DNA from: Hyphomicrobiales bacterium
GTDB lineage: Bacteria; Pseudomonadota; Alphaproteobacteria; Rhizobiales; Xanthobacteraceae
Direction of reading: 5' to 3'
Length of the DNA stretch: 7,815 bases
Assembly: GCA_003164375.1 (NCBI GenBank)
Contig: PLTE01000163.1
Coordinates: forward strand, 1-7,815
The notes beneath the pieces were generated by a model. It searched no databases. It saw only the letters and a list, made by a program, of their open reading frames with translations, and was not told the DNA's origin. The position numbers were made by a program, and so were the translations under genes. This document shows, piece after piece, positions 1-3,890 of the stretch; position 1 is the stretch's first letter, and each line of letters opens with the position of its first letter.

Positions 1-94
1 TGGTGTTCATGTTGGCGATGTTGTTGGCAACGACGTCGAGCTCGTGCATGAGCGCCATCTGCCGCGACAAGCCGACGAGAAGGGCGTTCTCCAT
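1..94 (-). CDS. flgF: FlgF, flagellar basal-body rod protein (N-terminal part, runs off left edge)
   Basis: The minus strand from the ATG at 94-92 reads MENALLVGLSRQMAL, then a helix carrying DVVANNIANMNT, and is still open at base 2. DVVANNIANxNT is the rod-protein family signature (ANN-x-AN). The opening ENALLVGLSRQ is typical of FlgF rather than FlgG, FlgB or FlgC. FlgF is a proximal rod subunit assembled in the periplasm after export by the flagellar type III system. Only 31 codons are present, so most of the protein lies outside the window. The start is supported by a ribosome binding site (AGGGGAG) about 7 bases upstream and by a sigma-54 promoter about 95 bases further up. It is transcribed divergently from fliL; in related bacteria flgG, flgA and flgH usually follow, which cannot be seen here. 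FlgF over another rod protein is a family-level judgement; membership of the rod family is secure. Confidence 0.9.
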   Translation of the reverse strand, partial: MENALLVGLSRQMALMHELDVVANNIANMNT

Positions 95-101
95 CGGTGT
101 T

Positions 102-108
102 CTCCCCT
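102..108 (-). promoter_or_regulatory. Ribosome binding site of flgF
   Basis: On the minus strand AGGGGAG lies seven bases before the flgF ATG (94-92). It is a strong match to the anti-Shine-Dalgarno sequence and fixes the start codon. It is clearly better than the sites in front of the plus-strand genes of this window. Confidence 0.75.
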
Positions 109-200
109 TAAGCGAAGAAGACGCCGGCCCTCCGGCACCCTCAGTCTGCGCGCCAGAGGCTCTCCCAAGCCGTTCTGGCGCCGATCAACGGATGCTGAAT

Positions 201-217
201 TGCAGAAGCCGTGCCAA
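201..217 (-). promoter_or_regulatory. Sigma-54 (RpoN) promoter of flgF
   Basis: The minus strand reads TTGGCACGGCTTCTGCA. This matches the sigma-54 consensus YTGGCACG-N4-TTGCW at every position but one (CTGC for TTGC). The two invariant dinucleotides are present with the required spacing: GG at 215-214, ten bases, then GC at 203-202. Transcription should begin near base 190 and give a leader of about 95 bases before flgF. A sigma-54 promoter needs an enhancer-binding activator; in flagellated alphaproteobacteria this is commonly FlbD. A 5-bp hairpin (GCCGG/CCGGC, 123-136) falls within the predicted leader. The spacing and the match to the full consensus make chance unlikely. Confidence 0.85.
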
Positions 218-232
218 TGGAATTACTCATTA

Positions 233-245
233 TAAAACAATGATA
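233..245 (-). promoter_or_regulatory. Probable IHF site behind the flgF promoter
   Basis: The minus strand reads TATCATTGTTTTA, matching the E. coli IHF consensus WATCAANNNNTTR at all but one fixed position. It sits in the only AT-rich patch of this intergenic region, about 45-55 bases upstream of the predicted flgF transcription start, between the sigma-54 promoter and the candidate enhancer motifs. That is where IHF usually bends DNA to bring an activator onto sigma-54 polymerase. The same patch contains a small dyad, TCATT-N7-AATGA (227-243), which could be an operator instead. Confidence 0.5.
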
Positions 246-289
246 TAGATGTTTTGTCCCAGGCCGAAGAGCGGGCAGAAAACACCGTT

Positions 290-337
290 CCGGCTGCCCG
301 ACCCGGCAAAAATTTCCTGCTGCGATGGCGTCGGCAA
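290..337. promoter_or_regulatory. Candidate enhancer cluster (CGGC/CGGCAA repeats, possibly FlbD ftr-like)
   Basis: Three CGGC motifs share one orientation: CCGGCTGCC (from 290), CCCGGCAAAAATT (302-314) and TCGGCAAGTATCC (331-343). The last two share CGGCAA at 304-309 and 332-337, exactly 28 bases apart. They lie about 115 and 142 bases upstream of the predicted flgF start, a normal enhancer distance for sigma-54 promoters. The CGGCAAAA core resembles, as far as I recall, the ftr elements bound by FlbD in Caulobacter, but I cannot confirm the consensus. The cluster also lies 130-180 bases before fliL, so one bound protein could act on both promoters. Confidence 0.35.
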
Positions 338-344
338 GTATCCG

Positions 345-352
345 TTAACCAT
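345..352 (+). promoter_or_regulatory. TTAACCAT, possible CtrA half-site upstream of fliL
   Basis: TTAACCAT matches the half-site recognised by the alphaproteobacterial cell-cycle regulator CtrA (consensus TTAA-N7-TTAA, often TTAACCAT). The partner half is poor: GCAA lies seven bases upstream (334-337) and TGCC seven bases downstream. CtrA drives fliLM in Caulobacter, so the position 118 bases before the fliL start is sensible, but a single half-site is weak evidence. I find no convincing -35/-10 pair for fliL. Confidence 0.3.
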
Positions 353-469
353 TGCTGCCTAGCTTCGCTTGAGACGGTGCGGCGTCCGCCGGTGCCGCCT
401 AGCGCTCGCAACTTAGTTCTGCGTTTTCTCCTGCCGGCTGCGTGCGCTCTCACGCAAGCGGGAACGGTA

Positions 470-991
470 ATGGCAACGACGAACGAAACGCAGACCGAAG
501 CCGAAAACGCCGAAGCCGAAGGCGAAGGAGGCGCGCCAGCTAAGCGTAAGCTTCCGCTCAAGCTCATCCTGATGGCGGTGGGCGGGCTTGTCGTGCTCGG
601 AGGTATTGGCGGCGGCGCTTATTATTTCTTTTCCGGCAGCAAGAGCGTCCCGGCAGCCACCGCCGCCAACCAGATCAAGCCGCCCGTCTTCATGGATATG
701 CCGGAAGTTCTGGTCAATCTGTCGAATAACGGCACCAGCGAGCGCACCCAATACCTCAAGGTCAAGGTCGTGCTTGAACTGCCGGATCAGGAGATGACGG
801 GGCAGATCCAGCCGGTCATGCCGCGGCTGATGGACACGTTTCAGACCTACTTGCGGGAATTGCGGCCGACCGATCTCGACGGTTCCGCTGGACTCTATCG
901 GCTCAAAGAAGAACTGACCCGGCGGGTCAACTCAGCGATCGCGCCGAGCCGGATCAACGCCGTGCTGTTTAAGGAAATCGTCATCCAGTGA
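470..991 (+). CDS. fliL: FliL, flagellar basal body-associated protein
   Basis: This 173-residue protein fits FliL in length and layout. Residues 1-28 are a cytoplasmic acidic stretch (rich in Glu and Ala) ending in the basic KRK. One membrane segment follows at about 29-54, glycine-rich and ending YYFF. The periplasmic domain (55-173) carries the family's pattern: KPPVFMDMPEVLVNL near 70-84, the beta strand QYLKVKVVLEL near 94-104, and the C-terminal INAVLFKEIVIQ. FliL surrounds and stabilises the MotAB stator and affects torque and swarming. I chose the ATG at 470 because translation upstream of it is not FliL-like; the ribosome binding site (GGGAA) is modest. fliL heads the operon, with fliM 27 bases downstream. 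The locus pairing and the conserved C-terminus make this call secure. Confidence 0.93.
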   Translation: MATTNETQTEAENAEAEGEGGAPAKRKLPLKLILMAVGGLVVLGGIGGGAYYFFSGSKSVPAATAANQIKPPVFMDMPEVLVNLSNNGTSERTQYLKVKVVLELPDQEMTGQIQPVMPRLMDTFQTYLRELRPTDLDGSAGLYRLKEELTRRVNSAIAPSRINAVLFKEIVIQ

Positions 992-1018
992 CGATCGCAA
1001 TTTTGAGATTTTGCCAAC

Positions 1019-2233
1019 ATGGCGTCGAAGGATCAGATCGATAACGATGCGCTCGCCGCCGAATGGGGCGTGGCGCTGGAGGCCGAGCAGAATGCGGAGC
1101 CGGCCGCGGCCGATGCCCAACCCGCGGACGCCGCCAATCCGAGCGAGGCGATGGCGTCGCAATGGGCGACGATGGCCGCTGATGACGGCCATTTCGTTCA
1201 AGCCGCCAAAGGCGGTGCCGAGCGCGTTCTGACGCAGGACGAGATCGATTCGCTACTCGGCTTCAGCCTGACCGATGTTTCGCTTAACGACAATTCCGGC
1301 ATCCGCGCGATCATCGACTCGGCGATGGTCTCCTACGAGCGCTTGCCAATGCTGGAAATCATCTTCGACCGTTTAGTGCGGTTGATGACGACCAGTTTGC
1401 GCAACTTCACCTCCGATAACGTCGAAGTGTCGCTCGACCGCATCACTTCGGTGCGGTTCGGCGACTATCTCAATTCGATCCCGCTGCCGGCAATTCTCGG
1501 CGTGTTTCGGGCCGAAGAGTGGGACAATTTCGGGCTCGTCACCGTCAATTCGGGCCTGATCTATTCGATCATCGACGTGCTGCTCGGCGGCCGGCGCGGC
1601 CAGACCGCGATCCGTATCGAAGGTCGGCCCTACACCACGATCGAGACCAACCTGGTCAAACGCATGATCGAAGTCGTGCTGGCTGACGCCGAGCTTGCGT
1701 TTCGGCCGCTGTCGCCGGTGAAGTTCAATATCGATCGGCTGGAAACCAATCCGCGCTTCGCCGCGATTTCGCGGCCGGCCAATGCGGCGATCCTGGTGCG
1801 GCTGCGTATCGATATGGAGGATCGCGGCGGCACTATCGAACTGTTGTTGCCTTACGCGACCATCGAGCCGATCCGCGACGTGTTGTTGCAGATGTTCATG
1901 GGCGAAAAGTTCGGCCGCGATCCGACCTGGGAAGGCCATCTGGCGACCGAACTTGGCCAGGCGGAGATTGCCGTCGACGCCGTGCTCTACGAGGCGCGGC
2001 TGCCGCTCAAGCAGATCATGAAGCTCGACGTCGGCGATACGCTGATGCTCGAATTGAAATCGGACGCGCCGGTGATCGTGCGCTGCGGCGACGTCACCTT
2101 GACGGAAGGGCGCATGGGCCGCGTCGGCGACCGCGTCGCGGTGCGGGTCGCCAAGCCGTTGCGCAAGCCGAACATGACATTCGTCATGTTTGAAACGGCC
2201 GGCGGCTCCGGCAACAGGATGGATTCACCATGA
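1019..2233 (+). CDS. fliM: FliM, flagellar motor switch protein with long N-terminal extension
   Basis: FliM is the C-ring protein that binds phosphorylated CheY and switches rotation. The CheY-binding motif, LTQDEIDSLLGF, lies at residues 71-82, whereas in enteric FliM it sits at the extreme N-terminus. The 404-residue length reflects this roughly 65-residue extension. The middle CheC-like domain spans about 90-290 and includes SAMVSYERLPMLEIIFDRL (101-119) and IDVLLGG (185-191). The C-terminal SpoA domain, which contacts FliN and FliG, spans about 320-390. The extension holds two related short motifs, DALAAEWGVALEAE (10-23) and EAMASQWATMAADD (43-56). DALAAEWG recurs, as I recall, in other alphaproteobacterial FliM N-termini, which supports the start at 1019 despite a weak ribosome binding site. 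The stop overlaps the next ATG (ATGA at 2230), implying translational coupling. Confidence 0.96.
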   Translation: MASKDQIDNDALAAEWGVALEAEQNAEPAAADAQPADAANPSEAMASQWATMAADDGHFVQAAKGGAERVLTQDEIDSLLGFSLTDVSLNDNSGIRAIIDSAMVSYERLPMLEIIFDRLVRLMTTSLRNFTSDNVEVSLDRITSVRFGDYLNSIPLPAILGVFRAEEWDNFGLVTVNSGLIYSIIDVLLGGRRGQTAIRIEGRPYTTIETNLVKRMIEVVLADAELAFRPLSPVKFNIDRLETNPRFAAISRPANAAILVRLRIDMEDRGGTIELLLPYATIEPIRDVLLQMFMGEKFGRDPTWEGHLATELGQAEIAVDAVLYEARLPLKQIMKLDVGDTLMLELKSDAPVIVRCGDVTLTEGRMGRVGDRVAVRVAKPLRKPNMTFVMFETAGGSGNRMDSP

Positions 2234-2763
2234 CAAACGGCATTGGAGTCTTCGTCGACGGTGTGGTCGCGATCCTGCTGGTTCTTACCATCGGTTACTG
2301 CATGCTGCTCAATCGTCGGCTCAAACTGCTTAAAGCCGACGAGCAGTCGCTGCGAGCGACGATCTCGGAACTGGTCACCGCGACCGAAATCGCCGAGCGC
2401 GCGATCGGCGGACTCAAACTCACGGTGCACGAATGCGACATGGGTTTGGGCGAGCGGCTGCGCAAGGCCGAACGCGTCAGCATCGAGATGGATCGCGCCG
2501 TCGTGGCTGGCAAGGATCTGCTGAGCCGGTTGTCGCAGATCGTCAGCGCCGGGCGGCGTAGCGACGAGCCGGTCGCGTCGGTCGACGAAGCGCGGCGCGA
2601 CGACGTCAAGAGCGAGGCCAAGAACACTGTCGCGAACGGCGCCAGAAACGACACCAAGAATAGCGCCAGGAACGGCGCCAGGAGTGGTGCCAAGGCGGTC
2701 GCCGCGGCGGCGGAGGCCTTCGCTGAGAAGTTGCGCACCAAGGTGCATGGTCTCGCGGCATGA
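2230..2763 (+). CDS. DUF6468-type membrane protein of the flagellar operon, function unknown
   Basis: This 177-residue protein starts inside the fliM stop codon (ATGA) and ends inside the next gene's start in the same way, so it is embedded in the operon. Residues 8-27 form one membrane segment (VVAILLVLTIGYCMLL); the Arg/Lys-rich stretch after it (RRLKLLK) suggests the remainder is cytoplasmic. Residues 28-105 are predominantly helical with LRATISELVTATEIAERAIGGL near 41-62, which I recognise as the DUF6468 family found in alphaproteobacterial flagellar clusters. Residues 128-155 are a 4-residue tandem repeat of pattern S/N-x-A-K/R, giving a basic, polar segment, followed by an Ala-rich amphipathic helix to the C-terminus. 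No function is known to me. Position between the switch protein and a MotE-like protein suggests a link to motor assembly or the C-ring/membrane interface. Family assignment is from memory. Confidence 0.82.
   Translation: MTNGIGVFVDGVVAILLVLTIGYCMLLNRRLKLLKADEQSLRATISELVTATEIAERAIGGLKLTVHECDMGLGERLRKAERVSIEMDRAVVAGKDLLSRLSQIVSAGRRSDEPVASVDEARRDDVKSEAKNTVANGARNDTKNSARNGARSGAKAVAAAAEAFAEKLRTKVHGLAA
2611..2694 (+). repeat. 12-bp tandem repeat inside the DUF6468-type gene
   Basis: Seven in-frame 12-base units run end to end, with consensus AACGGCGCCAGG. The best copies are at 2635-2646, 2659-2670 and 2671-2682; units at 2647-2658 and 2683-2694 are close, and the first two (2611-2634) are degenerate. 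Each encodes four residues: SEAK, NTVA, NGAR, NDTK, NSAR, NGAR, SGAK. Because the unit is a multiple of three, copy number can change without breaking the frame, as expected of a slippage-prone linker. Confidence 0.85.
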
Positions 2764-3689
2764 TCCGCTTCCTCCGCGAGTTGCGGCTCATCCCGATCGC
2801 CCTGATCGCGAGTGCGTGCCTGCTCACGCTGAAGACCGCCGACCTCGTATTGAACAGTCCCGGTTTCCTCGCCAGCGATAATGCTCCGGCCGGCGACGCG
2901 GATATTTCGGTGATCCGTCCAAGGCCTGAAGCGACCGAGCCGCCCGGATCGGTATTGTCGTGGGCGCAGCAGATGTTCAACTTTCCTGACGGCAGCGGGA
3001 AGGCGCCGGTGCCATCCAAATCTCGGATTGTCCCGCCGCGGCTTGCTGACAAGGACAATCCCGACATTACCGGCTCGGTCACGACCGAACCCGCAAGCGG
3101 CGCCGCCAAGACTGCCGCGGATACGAAGAGCGCGCCGGACGCCAAGAGCGCGCCCGCGGCGCCCGGTAAAGACGGCAAGCCAATATTGCCGCCCGACGGC
3201 GTGGTGATTCCTACCGATGGCGCGGCGCTGCCGAGCGGTGCCGAGCGTGCCATTCTTGAGCGGCTGCAGGACCGCCGCCAGGAGCTCGATAGCCGCGCTC
3301 GTGAGCTCGACATCCGCGAGAGCCTGATCCAGAGCGCGGAAAAACGCATGGAAGGGCGGCTCAACGAGCTCAAGGAAGTCGAGGCGCGGATCAAAGTTGA
3401 GACGCAGCAGAAGGACGATGCCGAAGTCTCGCGGCTGAAAGGGCTCATCACCATGTACGAAAACATGAAGCCGCGCGACGCCGCGAAGATCTTCAACGGC
3501 CTCGATGGCGACGTCTTGCTGGAGGTGGTCGCGCGGATCAATCCGCGGCAAATGTCCGAAATTCTGGCGCAGATGTCGCCGGAAGTGGCTCAGCACCTGA
3601 CTGTCGAGCTTGCCAGCAAGGCGCAGCAGGCCAAAGCGGAAAGCACCTCCGATCTGCCCAAGATCCAAGGGCAGCCGACCGCCCAATAG
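2760..3689 (+). CDS. MotE-family protein (coiled coil plus MgtE N-like domain)
   Basis: The protein has 309 residues. A hydrophobic segment at about 9-31 is a signal anchor or uncleaved signal. Residues 35-160 are a Pro/Ala/Lys-rich, low-complexity linker containing a short duplication (DTKSAP-DAKSAP, 121-132). A charged coiled coil covers about 160-228 (RAILERLQDRRQELDSRA and onward). The C-terminal domain (229-287) carries YENMKPRDAAKIFNGLD, LLEVVARINPRQMSEILAQM and SPEVAQHL, the pattern of the MgtE N-terminal/FliG-like helical domain that defines COG3334 MotE-family proteins. In Sinorhizobium MotE is a periplasmic chaperone that stabilises the motility protein MotC. No motC is seen here; the neighbouring exported protein at 3891 could be a partner, which is inference. 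The ATG overlaps the preceding stop (ATGA), so the start relies on coupling rather than on its weak ribosome binding site. A symbol is withheld because orthology to Sinorhizobium MotE is not shown. Confidence 0.88.
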   Translation: MIRFLRELRLIPIALIASACLLTLKTADLVLNSPGFLASDNAPAGDADISVIRPRPEATEPPGSVLSWAQQMFNFPDGSGKAPVPSKSRIVPPRLADKDNPDITGSVTTEPASGAAKTAADTKSAPDAKSAPAAPGKDGKPILPPDGVVIPTDGAALPSGAERAILERLQDRRQELDSRARELDIRESLIQSAEKRMEGRLNELKEVEARIKVETQQKDDAEVSRLKGLITMYENMKPRDAAKIFNGLDGDVLLEVVARINPRQMSEILAQMSPEVAQHLTVELASKAQQAKAESTSDLPKIQGQPTAQ

Positions 3690-3726
3690 CATCGGCATCT
3701 GGCAAGGGCTCTGCGGCATTGTTTTC

Positions 3727-3742
3727 GGCCTCCGGGCTTTTT
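3727..3742 (+). terminator. Weak terminator-like hairpin after the MotE-family gene
   Basis: GCC-TCCG-GGC (3728-3737) with a possible flanking G-T pair is followed immediately by five T's (3738-3742), 38 bases after the stop codon. The position and T-run suit an intrinsic terminator, but the stem is only three to four pairs, so it may be leaky or absent. If it works at all it would separate the fliL operon from the downstream TPR gene. Confidence 0.25.
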
Positions 3743-3766
3743 ACCTAACCTTTTGGAATTGTTGAA

Positions 3767-3781
3767 TTAAGCTGACATTAA
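3767..3781. promoter_or_regulatory. CtrA-type box (TTAA-N7-TTAA) upstream of the TPR gene
   Basis: TTAAGCTGACATTAA is a perfect TTAA-N7-TTAA, the consensus bound by CtrA, the master cell-cycle and motility regulator of alphaproteobacteria. It lies in the one AT-rich part of a 200-base gap, about 110 bases before the ATG at 3891. This suggests that the TPR gene has its own promoter co-regulated with flagellar genes. Two TTAA words at this spacing can occur by chance in AT-rich DNA, but they are uncommon in DNA this GC-rich. Confidence 0.5.
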
Positions 3782-3890
3782 GCACAGCAGTTTACGGTGC
3801 CAATCTGGCCGGCGTCGGGGGATGGCGTAGCGGCCGCGAAGGTGTGTCTGACTGGCGGTCCGGTCGCGTTGAGTGAGTTTTGAGTCCTTC

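Larger units (their letters stand above)
95..469. other. Divergent flgF/fliL intergenic control region
   Basis: These 375 bases carry no gene that I can support. The sites listed separately are the flgF ribosome binding site, the sigma-54 promoter, the IHF-like site, the CGGCAA motifs and a TTAACC motif. A perfect small hairpin, GCCGG-CCCT-CCGGC (123-136), lies in the presumed flgF leader. From about 353 to 469 I see nothing beyond GC-rich DNA leading to fliL. An in-frame upward extension of fliL to a TTG at 254 is open but looks non-coding and unlike FliL. Confidence 0.8.
3690..3890 (+). other. Intergenic control region before the TPR gene
   Basis: These 201 bases contain no gene. They hold the weak hairpin, an AT-rich stretch (about 3739-3781) and the CtrA-type box. 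A GAGTC (3882-3886), which fits the GANTC target of the alphaproteobacterial CcrM methylase, lies four bases before the ATG. I see no clear -35/-10 pair and no strong ribosome binding site; a GTG at 3873 is an alternative start of the following gene. Confidence 0.6.

Noticed and set aside
3..248. Plus-strand open frames at the left edge (81 and 63 codons)
   Set aside because: They are antisense to flgF and run through its promoter and leader; the translations have no family features.
254..469. Extension of fliL upstream to a TTG at 254
   Set aside because: The added 72 residues are unlike FliL, have no ribosome binding site, and would cover the CGGCAA and TTAACC regulatory motifs. The acidic stretch plus membrane segment after the ATG at 470 is the normal FliL start.
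2802..2819. Cys20 of the MotE-family protein as a lipobox (ASAC)
   Set aside because: The -3 residue is Ala rather than Leu, Val or Ile, and the hydrophobic stretch continues past the Cys (LLTLKTADLV), which fits a membrane anchor better than a lipoprotein signal.
3120..3155. Duplication DTKSAP-DAKSAP in the MotE-family gene as a notable repeat
   Set aside because: It is only two copies of 18 bases, about 14 identical, in a low-complexity linker. It is mentioned under the gene but not worth a separate feature.
2295..3719. A 474-codon minus-strand open frame across the DUF6468-type and MotE-family genes
   Set aside because: It is a shadow in register with the MotE-family gene, with Arg-rich low-complexity translation. 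The plus-strand genes are supported by family motifs and ATGA overlaps.
3853..3867. GG-N10-GC (TGGCGGTCCGGTCGC) as a sigma-54 promoter for the TPR gene
   Set aside because: Only the core dinucleotides and a few flanking bases match; five consensus positions fail. It would put the start about 12 bases before the ATG. GG-N10-GC is common by chance in GC-rich DNA.
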